Source: CAWJKP01 sp963843465
GTDB taxonomy: Bacteria; Planctomycetota; Planctomycetia; Pirellulales; Thermoguttaceae
Assembly: GCA_963843465.1 (NCBI GenBank)
Contig: CAWJKP010000007.1
Coordinates: 248,001-312,000 of the forward strand
DNA: 64,000 bases
Direction of reading: 5' to 3'
In this document: positions 28,443 to 36,769 of the stretch, piece by piece
Numbering within the stretch: position 1 is the stretch's first letter
Layout: every line of letters begins with the position of its first letter
The notes under the pieces: generated by a model
The model's database searches: none
The model's input: only the letters and a program-made list of their open reading frames with translations
What the model was told of the DNA's origin: nothing
Position numbers and translations under genes: made by a program

Positions 28443-28789
28443 CGTGCAGCGTCCCCGGTCCGCCCCGGCGGGCCGGGGACCTTCTGCTCAGCCTCAACCC
28501 TACGAGGATCTGGAACGAAGGGCCGGATCGCTTCAACCAGATTTTTCCGCTACCAACGGAACCTTCTTCCTTCAAGTCATGTCTATAACGAAGTTCCCAG
28601 TCTTCGGAGCGACGTACTTCAACAGAGGGTTCGCCCATGGTTTTCCTCCGCCGGCGGAACACAACGCACCTACGGTTGTTTTCCCGGTTCGCTGGCACGA
28701 GCGCTAGCAAACCGAGGGCGCATGACCAGGGAGCGCGTGATCGTTACTGGCTTCGGTGGTGACGCCACTTGGCCTCCGGCAGACTTGCC
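28443..28789. other. Non-coding stretch between the Ro remnant and a terminator
   Basis: No protein frame is convincing in these 347 bases. The interval follows a Ro gene and ends in a Rho-independent terminator that no neighbouring gene clearly needs, so an RNA gene here is possible. Bacterial Ro genes often neighbour a Y RNA. No tRNA-like fold could be confirmed by eye. Confidence 0.35.
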
Positions 28790-28825
28790 AGAGCCCGGTG
28801 TCCCATCGACATCGGGCTCTTTTTG
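28790..28825 (+). terminator. Rho-independent terminator
   Basis: AGAGCCCG (28790-28797) pairs with CGGGCTCT (28813-28820) over a 15-base loop, followed directly by a T run. It ends a transcript coming from the Ro-remnant side, 28 bases before the next start codon. Confidence 0.75.
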
Positions 28826-28852
28826 TCTCGTTACGTAGCCGGAGGCACAAAC

Positions 28853-29086
28853 ATGAACGGCAGATTCAGCGAGATCGCCCTGCGGAAGGACGGGGAAACG
28901 TACATCTTCCGGTTCGATGACGCCGGCCATCGGGCCTTTCTGAACGTGCTCGGCCGGTTCGCCGCCGATCCCAGCCTCAACTTCTCGTGGCACGACGCCG
29001 CCGTCCTCTGCAAGAAGGTTCGGCAGCAGTGCCCGAAGGCGCTCGGGACGACGACATCGGCCGAGACCACGAATCGACTGCGGTAG
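28853..29086 (+). CDS. Small hypothetical protein
   Basis: A 77-residue soluble protein starting at ATG 28853, with GGAGG seven bases upstream. Sequence features are LRKDGETYIFRFDD, FLNVLGRFAADPSLNFSWHD and CKKVRQQCPKA. It lies directly after a terminator, so it has its own promoter. The YbjN-like gene follows after 64 bases on the same strand. Family not recognised. Confidence 0.6.
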   Translation: MNGRFSEIALRKDGETYIFRFDDAGHRAFLNVLGRFAADPSLNFSWHDAAVLCKKVRQQCPKALGTTTSAETTNRLR

Positions 29087-29150
29087 AGGCAAATCGGTTG
29101 CTGGAACTTGGAACAGAGCTTCAAGCGGCAGAAAGGGCGGGGCTCACGCC

Positions 29151-29705
29151 ATGAAGTGGATACGCTGGCTGCAACGGTGGTTGGGACACGGTGAGGACCG
29201 TGCAAACCACGTCCAGAAGGAGGAGACTATGTGCTGCGAACCTTACGATCCGCACCGGCTGCTGGAGCGGGTGAAGAGCGCTTTGGTGGACTTGCAGTGG
29301 AAGTTCGGCGAGGACGCCGAGCGGCTCACGCTGACGATGGGCTACGGCGCTCGGCACGGTGTCTATTACTGCGTCCTTCAGGTCCACCCGCAGTACCCCT
29401 TGGTCGCCTTTTACGCCCACGTTCAGTGCCGGGTGCCGGAGGAGAAGCGGCCGGCGCTGACCGAGTACCTGAGCCGGGCCAACTATGGGCTGTGGATGGG
29501 TAACTTCGAGTTGGATCTTCGCGACGGGGAGATCCGCTACAAGACCAGTCTGCACCTGGCAGACGGAGAATTGACGGCGGAAATGCTGGCTGCACTGCTC
29601 CGCGTCAACGGCGACACCCTTGACCGGTACTTGCCGGGGATCATGAGCATGCTCTGGAACGACCTCTCCGCCGAGGATGCCCTCGGCCTTACCGAGGCTG
29701 CATGA
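29151..29705 (+). CDS. YbjN domain protein
   Basis: A 184-residue protein with the fold pattern of YbjN/type III chaperone-like proteins: VYYCVLQVHPQYPLVAFYAH, RPALTEYLSRANYGLWMGNF and LDLRDGEIRYKTSLHLAD, ending in LPGIMSMLWNDLSAEDAL. The family regulates or chaperones other proteins, with diverse effects. An in-frame ATG at 29229 after AAGGAGGAG is an alternative start that would drop the basic N-terminal 26 residues and has the better ribosome site. Confidence 0.75.
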   Translation: MKWIRWLQRWLGHGEDRANHVQKEETMCCEPYDPHRLLERVKSALVDLQWKFGEDAERLTLTMGYGARHGVYYCVLQVHPQYPLVAFYAHVQCRVPEEKRPALTEYLSRANYGLWMGNFELDLRDGEIRYKTSLHLADGELTAEMLAALLRVNGDTLDRYLPGIMSMLWNDLSAEDALGLTEAA

Positions 29706-29794
29706 AACGCAGGGTGTCGCAGGGCCATCAAAGGTCCGGCGACACCCTGCTGCTTGCCCTTTCCGGGCGGACGAGGACTTCGGGGAGTTTTGGG

Positions 29795-29932
29795 AACTGT
29801 GCCGGGGGCATCGCCGCCGTGGCCCGAGAGATGTACGATCAACAAGGCGTCGGCATCCTTCAATTTGGCCGTCACTTCGCCCACGTCGGCAGGCGGCACG
29901 ATGTCGCCGCCGACGAACTTCACTCCCGGCAT
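29795..29932 (-). pseudogene. Sugar-isomerase-like fragment
   Basis: The frame reads DVGEVTAKLKDADALLIVHLSGHGGDAPG. This resembles the N-terminal domain of L-fucose-isomerase-like proteins, but only about 45 residues remain before the sequence turns into noise. It abuts the next fragment with no intergenic space. Confidence 0.45.
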
Positions 29933-30146
29933 CCTTGTGGGCGATCAGCAGATCGCAGGCCGGACAGTACCGGCATGTCTTGTTGAGAACCATCATACCC
30001 CCGTCGTCGATGTGGATCACCAGGGGCAGCTTCTTCTGCCCCATCTTGCCCTCGCATTTGAGGCACTTGCTGAACCGAGCGTCGGTGTACGGGTTGAGGA
30101 AGAACGTGTACCGGGGTGGCTGCTTGCCGAGTCTGGGAATGTCCAT
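29929..30146 (-). pseudogene. N-terminal fragment of a Cys-rich hypothetical protein
   Basis: From ATG 30146 about 73 residues are readable: MDIPRLGKQPPRYTFFLNPY, then CLKCEGK and CRYCPACDLLIAH, a likely four-Cys zinc site. Reading then crosses into the isomerase-like fragment in another frame. Confidence 0.5.
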
Positions 30147-30180
30147 CGCTCTGTCCATCCGTTCAAGACGGCGACCCAAC

Positions 30181-30303
30181 CTAGCAGGCCTGGCCGCTGA
30201 GCGTTGCGGCGAACTCGACAGCACGGGCTTTCACGTCGTCCCCGATCTTTTCGGGCGTGTTGCCCCGGCGTCTGGGGCTGCCCAAGATGGTCATGATCCG
30301 CAT
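30181..30303 (-). pseudogene. Internally deleted flavodoxin/NADPH-FMN reductase
   Basis: A 40-residue frame from ATG 30303 reads MRIMTILGSPRRRGNT, the FMN-phosphate loop of NAD(P)H-FMN reductases. It jumps in frame to a C-terminal-looking helix, VKARAVEFAATLSGQ, and stops. About 130-150 residues of the flavodoxin fold are absent. Confidence 0.55.
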
Positions 30304-30385
30304 CGTCTTGCCCTCGAAGTCTTGTTTGGGTTCACATGCCGCATTCAGGAGATGTCACGGCAACAGGGATGCTGCGACTCGCCGC

Positions 30386-30660
30386 TGCGACTTAGTTCAG
30401 GCCAGTCCCTTGCGCACGGCCCACACGGCTGCCTGCGTCCGGTCGCAGTCGGTCACCGCGGAGAAGGTGCCCCCGGCCGCCCGAACTCGATGGCGGCGCC
30501 AAGGACATCCCCGATGCCCAGGCCAAGGAGCGTTCCACGTTGGCGGTCATTTTACCCCCGGTGACGGCCTCTGCCAGCCAGCGGACCGGGCGGCCATCCA
30601 TCCCGGCGGTCACAAGTTCTCAGCGAATGCTCCGGCGGTGATCGTAATGGGCCTACTGGG
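30386..30660 (-). repeat. Duplicated decayed segment, copy 1 (ADP-ribosylglycohydrolase and receiver remnants)
   Basis: This segment is about 90 percent identical by eye to parts of 33829-34255. Read on the minus strand it contains TLLGLGIGDVLGAAIEF, a motif of ADP-ribosylglycohydrolases (DraG type), near 30460-30540, with frame breaks. It then has QAAVWAVRKGL, the tail shared with the receiver remnant of copy 2. Copy 1 lacks about 150 bases of the receiver part that copy 2 retains. Confidence 0.65.
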
Positions 30661-30731
30661 GCTTGGCTCATGGACGGGGCTGAGATCGGATCAGAACGAG
30701 CCGAGAACCGCCTCCGGGCCTAAAATCCGCC

Positions 30732-31013
30732 TCCGCCTACGGCACCGCCGTGGACCACGCCCTGGCGATGGCCTTCGACGACCCTACGATGGACGACGAC
30801 CTCCGCAGGGTGCTGGACGCACATGAGGTGTTGCAGGACGGCGAGTGGCCAGACATCTGGTGAAAGAGGCGACGGTTGGGGCGACAGGTCGGCAGCTTCA
30901 GTGACGCGGTCTTCAGTGGTGGCCTTGCCCGCCGAGCCCGCGATGCAGTCGATGCCCTGGCCGAGGTCTTGGACGTGCTGGCGGCCTTGGATGCCGATCC
31001 GAAGCGGGCGGCA
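30732..31013 (+). pseudogene. Decayed coding remnants
   Basis: Frame 30732-30863 reads HALAMAFDDPTMDDDLRRVL and ends in GEWPDIW with a stop. The following 140 bases read in another frame as VGSFSDAVFSGGLARRARDA. Codon use is like that of real genes, but no start is present. VGSFSDAVFS resembles the VGGFSDAVFS tail of the Ro remnant at 28350, so a second Ro fragment is possible. Confidence 0.35.
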
Positions 31014-31022
31014 GCGTGGCAG

Positions 31023-31316
31023 TTAAGAGTCCGGCACAACCTCCAGCACATCGACGCCGGGAACGAACTCGACCTTATGAATCATGTGCCCTTTCAGGAC
31101 CGACAGAAGCGCACTCCGCTGCTCTTCGTCGGTTCCATTCATGATTTCACACGCCTCCCCGTCACTGAGAGCCCAGCCGTGCTGCTCCCACTTCCACTTG
31201 GAACATGATCGCAAGCAATTGTTCGTCACCCGCAGAATCCCATGCACGTTCGGATGTTCGCTCCTTAGCCGATTCAATTCCGCGTCAAGACGCTCTAGTT
31301 GTTCATCCGGCGTCAC
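31023..31316 (-). CDS. Small hypothetical protein
   Basis: A 97-residue soluble protein. An N-terminal helix (PDEQLERLDAELNRLRSEHP) is followed by LRVTNNCLRSCSKWKWEQHG and a C-terminal beta segment VEFVPGVDVLEVVPDS. It keeps a full, undisturbed frame in a region of remnants. Family not recognised. Confidence 0.55.
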   Translation of the reverse strand: MTPDEQLERLDAELNRLRSEHPNVHGILRVTNNCLRSCSKWKWEQHGWALSDGEACEIMNGTDEEQRSALLSVLKGHMIHKVEFVPGVDVLEVVPDS

Positions 31317-31515
31317 TGTTCCCCCCTTTCACGATACGGAAACCGAAGGCCGTAGCCCCGGAGTCGGATTCTTTCAGCATACTACAACATCCAGGGCCAG
31401 CTCTACCGGCACGACGTCGGTTCCCGCTTGCTGGGGCGTTCCTGCTCCCGGCCGGGCCGACGAGGGCGCGGCCGGGAACAGAACATGCCCGAATCTTGTG
31501 CGCGAGCCCGCGCAG

Positions 31516-31809
31516 TTACCGATAGCGTCGGGGGCCGCCGCTACCACCTCCGCGCGGCCCATTGGCCTTGGGCCGGGCCTCATCGACGGTGATCGACCGG
31601 CCGCCGATCTCGTGGAGATTCAACTCCTTGATCGCGTTGGCCGCCTCGTCGCTGTTGGACATCTCGACAAACGCGAAACCACGAGGGCTGCCCGTTTCGC
31701 GGTCTTTGATGATTTTCACTTCCGCCACTGCCCCGTGCTGGCTGAACGCTTGCCGGAGTTCGTCCTCGGTGGTCGTAACCGACAAATTGCCCACGTGAAT
31801 GCTGCTCAT
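31516..31809 (-). CDS. Glycine-rich RNA-binding protein with one RRM
   Basis: A 97-residue protein with a single RNA-recognition motif. RNP2 is IHVGNL and RNP1 is RGFAFVEM, the latter with the key aromatic residues. After the RRM comes a short Gly/Arg tail. Such proteins are common in cyanobacteria and planctomycetes and bind RNA under cold or stress. ATG 31809 follows AAGGA by seven bases. The cold-shock gene is just upstream on the same strand, so the two are probably co-expressed. Confidence 0.9.
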   Translation of the reverse strand: MSSIHVGNLSVTTTEDELRQAFSQHGAVAEVKIIKDRETGSPRGFAFVEMSNSDEAANAIKELNLHEIGGRSITVDEARPKANGPRGGGSGGPRRYR

Positions 31810-31828
31810 CAAGTGATCCTTTCGTCGT

Positions 31829-32026
31829 TCACGCGGGCTTGACGTTTTCGGCGCGAGGTCCCTTGGGGCCGCGGCCTTCGTCGTAAGTCACCGCCTGTCC
31901 CACGCGAAGCGCCTCCATCGTTGTCGCCTCGACGGCGCTGTGGTGGAAGAACAGGTCGCCCCGCTCTCCCTGGATGAACCCGAACCCCTTGTCGGCAACC
32001 AGCTTCTTGATCGTCCCTTGCGGCAT
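31829..32026 (-). CDS. Cold-shock domain protein (CspA family)
   Basis: A 65-residue single cold-shock domain. RNP1 is KGFGFIQ and RNP2 is DLFFHHSAV; the domain ends KGPRAENVKPA. It binds single-stranded RNA or DNA as an RNA chaperone. ATG 32026 is preceded by AAGGAG at good spacing. The RRM gene starts 19 bases after its stop. A long A/T-rich leader upstream would suit post-transcriptional control, as in other csp genes. Confidence 0.92.
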   Translation of the reverse strand: MPQGTIKKLVADKGFGFIQGERGDLFFHHSAVEATTMEALRVGQAVTYDEGRGPKGPRAENVKPA

Positions 32027-32451
32027 AGTGCCACTCCTTCCAAAAAATGAAAAACGCACTTGGGCCGCTATTGCTTCACCCAGAGCCCCTCCTCGTCGAG
32101 GAAGAATGCGGTCGAACAGTAGAGGGAGAAATCAACCGCAACTGGAGAGCGGCACCTTCAGGAAAGGTTGCCGGTACGCAAATCGCAGGGTGACTAGAAC
32201 GAGAGCACTTGGAATGAGTCGGGGCTCACATTGCTTCTCACCGCTATTGCCGTAACTATAGCAGGGCCAGCAGACAAAATAAAGGGGATTGGACGCGAAA
32301 TAGCAATTTGGTTTGCGTACCCCTCGCTTGGCGGCTTGCCAAGGGGAGTCGCCCACGGACCTCTTGCCATCGGGACGACGACCGCCAGATAGCGTACCCG
32401 ACGACGCACGCCCCGGACCGCGGCGACAGTCGCGACGAGCTTCAGAGGGTC
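32027..32451. other. Gene-poor stretch with the cold-shock gene leader
   Basis: Holds the 5' leader of the cold-shock gene on the minus strand. The plus-strand frame of the next gene stays open back to 32308 but without clear protein character. Confidence 0.4.
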
Positions 32452-32979
32452 GTGAACGAATTGGAAAGCCAGCAGACTTTTCCAAACCCTTCCGCACTTT
32501 GGAATGCAGTCGAAGAGACCGCCTGGGCCAAGGCTCACCAGCCTCGCCCGGTCACCGCATCCGTCGCCTACGACCGGGCGAAGGAACTTGGCATCCAATA
32601 CAAGGCCAGACCCGCCAAAAGGGGACTCGTCCCTCTTACCGAGGAACAGAAAGCCGCCATGCTGGCGGCGCGGAAGAACCGCAAGCCGCGATCCGAGAAG
32701 ATGAAGGCCTACGCCAATACCTTCACGGAAATGCGGCACTGCGTTACCGAAAGGTTCCTGCCCCTGGTCGCTCAAGCGGAAAAAGGCAGTTTGCGGGCGG
32801 CGATCAAGCTGAAGTGTTTGGATTGTAGCAACTACCAGCCGAGTGAGATCAAAGAGTGTCGCATCACGGCCTGCCCCCTCTTCCCACATCGGCCGTATCA
32901 GCGCAGCCTGGAAGAGGTCGACGACGCCATGCAGCAGGAGGGTGACGCTGTGGAACAGATGGCTGGCGCTGACGAATAG
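32452..32979 (+). CDS. Four-cysteine hypothetical protein
   Basis: About 175 residues. Its most distinctive feature is CLDCSNYQPSEIKECRITAC, four cysteines plausibly binding zinc, followed by LFPHRPYQRS. Similar cysteine segments occur in proteins from phage-like regions, but that link is from memory and weak. A central Lys/Arg-rich part suggests nucleic-acid contact. The start is uncertain: GTG 32452 follows AGAGGG, while the frame opens at 32308. Confidence 0.55.
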   Translation: MNELESQQTFPNPSALWNAVEETAWAKAHQPRPVTASVAYDRAKELGIQYKARPAKRGLVPLTEEQKAAMLAARKNRKPRSEKMKAYANTFTEMRHCVTERFLPLVAQAEKGSLRAAIKLKCLDCSNYQPSEIKECRITACPLFPHRPYQRSLEEVDDAMQQEGDAVEQMAGADE

Positions 32980-33120
32980 CCAGCAGGTACGGACGAAGGA
33001 TCTGCTTCATCTTCCACTTCGCCATGTCCTTCAGCAGCTTCAGCGCGCGCACCTTGACCTTGTTGTAGGCGGGCTGGGCGGGGATGTCACGCACTTCGCC
33101 CGGCTTGAAGCGGTTCGGCG

Positions 33121-33483
33121 CTAGCTCTTCTTCGTGCCGGGCTTCTTGCCAATCCTAATCTTGGTTACGACACCGCTGGCGTCGGTGGTGACCTTGACAT
33201 GGGCTCCCACTTTCACGGCCGGATGCTTCAGACCCTCCTTGCCTGTCTTCTCCGTGGTCGTGCCGTCCTCGGCGATGATCACGATCCTGGTGGAATCGGT
33301 GACGGTGAAGTCCTTGCTACTCGAATCCGTCTTGCTCTTGGCGGTCACGGTCAGGGTGCCCGCGTCGGCATTCACCTTGCTGATCCTTCCGTCGACCAAC
33401 GTCTTCTGGCCGCCTTTGGCCAGGGCCACATCCGCACACACAAACAAACCGAGCGTAACACACAAAATCGCACGCAACATCAT
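33121..33483 (-). CDS. Secreted hypothetical protein, DUF5666-like beta fold
   Basis: A 120-residue exported protein. The signal peptide is MMLRAILCVTLGLFVCADVA. The mature part shows a repeated short beta pattern (VDGRISKVNADAGTLTVTAK, VKVGAHVKVTTDASGVVTKI) like small secreted OB/DUF5666-type domains. It ends in a basic Lys-rich tail. AGAGG lies close before ATG 33483. Role unknown. Confidence 0.7.
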   Translation of the reverse strand: MMLRAILCVTLGLFVCADVALAKGGQKTLVDGRISKVNADAGTLTVTAKSKTDSSSKDFTVTDSTRIVIIAEDGTTTEKTGKEGLKHPAVKVGAHVKVTTDASGVVTKIRIGKKPGTKKS

Positions 33484-33653
33484 AACCTCTTCCTCTCCTG
33501 AAGACCGCAAATACATCTTCCGGCACCGCACCGGAAAGAAAACCCGGGGCCACGATAAGAGGCCCAAGCTCAGCGCTAGTTTAATCCACCGGACTGGGGA
33601 TTTCAACAGCCCGGAGGAAATGTCAAAGCAGCGGTCGTTGGCTGTGGCCGTGG

Positions 33654-33779
33654 CTAACGGCCATCCGCCACGAGGATGTTTACGATGGAGTCGAACGTCT
33701 TCTGGACAATCTGCCGGGCCTGGTGTTGTGTCAGGCCAAGTTCCTTGGCAATCGTCTGGACGATCTCCCTCTTGGTCAC
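33654..33779 (-). pseudogene. HU/IHF-type DNA-binding protein, N-terminal remnant
   Basis: From GTG 33779 (after GGAGAA) the frame reads VTKREIVQTIAKELGLTQHQ and QIVQKTFDSIVNIL. This is the helical dimerisation half of HU-family proteins. It ends after 41 residues, before the DNA-binding beta arm, where about 90 residues would be normal. Confidence 0.7.
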
Positions 33780-33828
33780 GAGTAGATTCTCCTCCCATGG
33801 GGCCTTGGGGATGTCGCCGCTCGCCGTC

Positions 33829-34255
33829 GCGACTTGGTTCAGACCAGTCCCTTGCGTACGGCCCACACGGCCGCCTGTCCGGTGGCCACCTCGGCGATGA
33901 CCTTGATCTCCGAGCCTGCCAGCATGGCCTTTACGCCGCTGCGGAGCATTTCATGGTCGTCGGCGATCAACAGTCGAATCTTGCCTTGCTGGTTCATGCG
34001 CAAGTCCTCATAGAAACGGTTGTGGGCCGTCACCCTGGGAGTCGGTCACCGCGGAGAAGGTGCCCCCGGCCGCCCGAACTCGATGGCGGCACCAAGGACA
34101 TCCCCGATGCCCAAGCCGAGGAGCGTTCCACGATGGCGGTCATTTTACCCCCGGTGACGGCCGCTGCCAGCCAGCGGGCCAGGCGGCCATCCACCCCGGC
34201 GGCCACAAGTCCCCTCTCCAGATCCCCCCGCCGGTGATCGCAATGGGCCTATCCG
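33829..34255 (-). repeat. Duplicated decayed segment, copy 2
   Basis: Matches 30386-30660 along two blocks, 33829-33880 and 34034-34255, with the receiver remnant between them. The minus strand again encodes the TLLGLGIGDVLGAAIEF motif of ADP-ribosylglycohydrolases near 34050-34140, followed by GTFSAVTD in another frame. Both copies are therefore descendants of one regulator/hydrolase gene pair. No other gene is seen up to 34412. Confidence 0.65.
33839..33997 (-). pseudogene. NarL/LuxR-type response regulator, N-terminal remnant
   Basis: From ATG 33997 it reads IRLLIADDHEMLRSGVKAML, the start of a NarL-type receiver with its acidic pair. It continues to GQAAVWAVRKGLV and stops at 52 residues. 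The phosphoacceptor Asp and the helix-turn-helix are missing. It lies within the second copy of the duplicated segment. Confidence 0.7.
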
Positions 34256-34412
34256 CTCAGGCCTGAATCCCTGCCAGAGGTGGCTTGGCTGTAGACGCCC
34301 CAAGTGCCCGTCTGACGGCCTTCCGCGTTGGGCGGCATTATGGGCGAGCTAGACAACGGAAGTACGGGGTTCGGCCCGATGAACTGTTAGCCGCGTGGAA
34401 GGACGGACGCCG

Positions 34413-34739
34413 ATGAACGCAGACAACCTGTTTGACGACATTCCCACCCAGCTTCCCGAAGAGCTGGCCACCGCGATCCTCCAGGCCGGTAGCTTTCGGA
34501 TCGAACGCATCGTTTCCCAGGGACACGCTTCTCCACCGGGATTCTGGTACGACCAGGACGACAACGAATGGGTCGTGGTCCTGGAAGGCAGTGCGGCCGT
34601 GGAGATTGAGGGCGATGCAGAAGCCGTGGTATTGCAGCGAGGCTCGCACCTGAACATCCCGGCCCACGTGCGACATCGGGTTGCATGGACGGACCCGCAG
34701 GGAAAGACGGTCTGGCTGGCGGTCCATTATGGAGTCTGA
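34413..34739 (+). CDS. Cupin-domain protein
   Basis: A 108-residue single cupin. Metal-site motif 1 is degenerate (FWYDQDDNEWVVVLEG) and motif 2 reads LNIPAHVRHRVAWTD, so metal binding may be partial. Small cupins of this form bind or isomerise small polar compounds; no substrate can be named. ATG 34413 is within reach of GGAAGGACGG. The HNH gene follows after 17 bases. Confidence 0.85.
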   Translation: MNADNLFDDIPTQLPEELATAILQAGSFRIERIVSQGHASPPGFWYDQDDNEWVVVLEGSAAVEIEGDAEAVVLQRGSHLNIPAHVRHRVAWTDPQGKTVWLAVHYGV

Positions 34740-34756
34740 ACGTCGGAGACCGCTGA

Positions 34757-35041
34757 ATGCTCTGCCAACTCTGTCAGTCCGAGGAATCCCACAACTTCCA
34801 CCACTTCATCCCCCGGACCCTGCACAGCAACAAGTGGTTCAAGAGGCGTTATGCGCGGGAGCAGATGCACGAGGGGATCAACGTCTGCAAGTCGTGTCAC
34901 CAGGCGATCCACGACCTGGTGCCCGACGAAAAGAAGCTGGGCAGGCATTACAATACTCTGGAAAAGCTGCTGGCCCACCTGGAGATCGGCAAGTACGTCC
35001 AATGGAAACGAGGGCGGGCTCGCACCGATGAGAAAAGTTGA
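34757..35041 (+). CDS. Small HNH-like nuclease-fold protein
   Basis: A 94-residue protein starting MLCQLCQSEESHNFHHFIPR. CxxC, the HH pair and the downstream CKSCHQAIH make up a zinc-bound beta-beta-alpha HNH fold. Many such small proteins are DNA nickases or restriction-like nucleases, others are inactive adaptors. It ends five bases before the convergent metallophosphoesterase gene. Confidence 0.75.
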   Translation: MLCQLCQSEESHNFHHFIPRTLHSNKWFKRRYAREQMHEGINVCKSCHQAIHDLVPDEKKLGRHYNTLEKLLAHLEIGKYVQWKRGRARTDEKS

Positions 35042-35046
35042 CCCGG

Positions 35047-35859
35047 CTATGCTGCGTCGATGATCTGTTGGATCTCGGGTTTCCCGTACTCGGCCGGGCC
35101 AGTCAGCACACGCAGGTTCTCCAGCACCCGGACCTCGCCGCCGCCGTGCGTGTGGCCGCAGAGCACCAGCAGATCGCAGTGCGGGTACGCGCCCGCCGTC
35201 TCCAGCAACACGTCGCCCACGGCCTTGCAGGAGAAGTAGGGCAGGTAGTCGTCGGCGGAAGGACGGCCCTGATACCAGGTGGCCTCACGGAAGGGTGGAA
35301 CGTGCGTGGCGACGATGACGTGCGGATACTTCTTTGCCGCTACCGGCAAGACGGTCCTCAAGTGCCTTGCTGCCTCGTCGCCCAGGGCCTGGAGGGCCTG
35401 TCTCAGCACGGGCTTGTCCAGAGTATGCTGGTCCTTCCAGCAATGCAGTTCGTCGATCAGCAGGAAATCGTTGAGGATCACCTCCGAGCCGTCGAAATCA
35501 CCCAGCCGGGCATCGGCCCAGCCGTCGTGGCCGACCAGAGCGGTGCTCGGCGTCAGTTCCACCACGCCCGCTTGGCTGAGATAGACCAGATTCTCGGAAC
35601 CGCTGATCATCTCCGCCACTGCCGAACGAGTGCCCACTACCGAGCCCCAGTAGAAATCGTGGTTGCCCAGGACGAAGTAGATCGGCATGTCCAGCACGGC
35701 CAGTATTTGGCGGAGGATCTCGCCCAGGCTGTTGCTCTCGGCGATGTCGCCGGTGATGAGCAGCGCGTCGGCCTGCCCCTTGACCGACTCCAAGAACCGG
35801 CGACGGTCCATGCTGGTCAGGAAGTTCAGGTGGATGTCGGTTGCCCAGGCCAGTCGCAT
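35047..35859 (-). CDS. Calcineurin-like metallophosphoesterase
   Basis: A 270-residue cytoplasmic enzyme with all five metal motifs: DIH in WATDIHLNF, GDIAE, GNHDFYWGS, ATHVPP and GHTHGGG. It hydrolyses phosphoesters with two metal ions; the substrate is unknown. ATG 35859 follows GAGGAAGG and starts immediately before the first metal motif, as is typical. It lies 34 bases downstream of the membrane-protein gene on the same strand. Confidence 0.9.
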   Translation of the reverse strand: MRLAWATDIHLNFLTSMDRRRFLESVKGQADALLITGDIAESNSLGEILRQILAVLDMPIYFVLGNHDFYWGSVVGTRSAVAEMISGSENLVYLSQAGVVELTPSTALVGHDGWADARLGDFDGSEVILNDFLLIDELHCWKDQHTLDKPVLRQALQALGDEAARHLRTVLPVAAKKYPHVIVATHVPPFREATWYQGRPSADDYLPYFSCKAVGDVLLETAGAYPHCDLLVLCGHTHGGGEVRVLENLRVLTGPAEYGKPEIQQIIDAA

Positions 35860-35893
35860 GTCCTTCCTCTTTGTGACTGGTTGCCTGACCAGG

Positions 35894-36715
35894 CTACTCG
35901 GCTCGCTCGTCGCAACTACTTGCGCCATTTCCTGTTGCCAGCCTCCTTTTCCACCCCACACGGTAGCCGACCATGCGGAATACCAGGAGCGATCCTACGA
36001 GAAGGACGGCATCGAGGATCATAAACCACACTATGAAAGCAAGGTCAGGTGAGGGGGGCGGTTCGATCAGGAACACGGCACCGAGGGAAACAGCCTCTGC
36101 CAAGACAAGGGCCGGAGCGCGGCGAACAGGCGGCCTTGCGCCCAGAGCCATCCATAGTGCAGCGACAGCGACCAACACCAGCCCTGGTCCCAAGATCACT
36201 ACCTCCACTGTTCGTAGGTGGGGGTGGGGGACTGAGGCGAGGAGTCCCAACCACTTGAATACCCCCAAGATAATCGCGAGAACCGTGGTCCACGCCAGTA
36301 GGTTGCTGATTGAGAACTGCCACGGTGGATGGTCACTTTCTGCACGCGATACGGGATCGAAGGCATCGACGCAATACAGGCCCCGCCACCTTGCCAACAG
36401 CAGAAAGACGCTGATGGTCGCGAACGGGATCATCAGGTCGATAATCCAATCTTCGACGCTAGGACCGTTCCCATAGTTGAACAGGAAACTCCACGCAATG
36501 ATGACGCCTATTGCCCCCAGCATTCGCAACGGGCTTGGCGTTCGCCCCAGCCCCATCCAAATCCCTGCCAGGCTCGTCTGGCTGAACATCAAGGCGAGAA
36601 AGGCAGACTGACTAAAATCCGGCGGACCTGCCCCGCGAACGATGGTGGCGATGACTCCGTCAATCAGCACGGTCGTCAGCAACAAGAGCCCGATGGACTT
36701 CCAGTGGTGTCGCAT
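35894..36715 (-). CDS. Planctomycete multi-pass membrane protein
   Basis: A 273-residue protein with about eight hydrophobic segments. In the middle it carries WQFSISNLLAWTTVLAIILG, the FSIxxLLxxTTVxAIxLG motif seen in many planctomycete membrane proteins. No catalytic residues are evident. It is probably co-transcribed with the metallophosphoesterase downstream. Function unknown. Confidence 0.7.
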   Translation of the reverse strand: MRHHWKSIGLLLLTTVLIDGVIATIVRGAGPPDFSQSAFLALMFSQTSLAGIWMGLGRTPSPLRMLGAIGVIIAWSFLFNYGNGPSVEDWIIDLMIPFATISVFLLLARWRGLYCVDAFDPVSRAESDHPPWQFSISNLLAWTTVLAIILGVFKWLGLLASVPHPHLRTVEVVILGPGLVLVAVAALWMALGARPPVRRAPALVLAEAVSLGAVFLIEPPPSPDLAFIVWFMILDAVLLVGSLLVFRMVGYRVGWKRRLATGNGASSCDERAE

Positions 36716-36769
36716 GGCGTGGATGACGAATTGACTATTTCATGGGACGTTTCTGAGAAACCTTTCGCA

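Noticed and set aside
28443..28789. A definite Y RNA gene
   Set aside because: No tRNA-like module or Ro-binding stem could be drawn by eye. Only the terminator is solid, so it is listed as a possibility.
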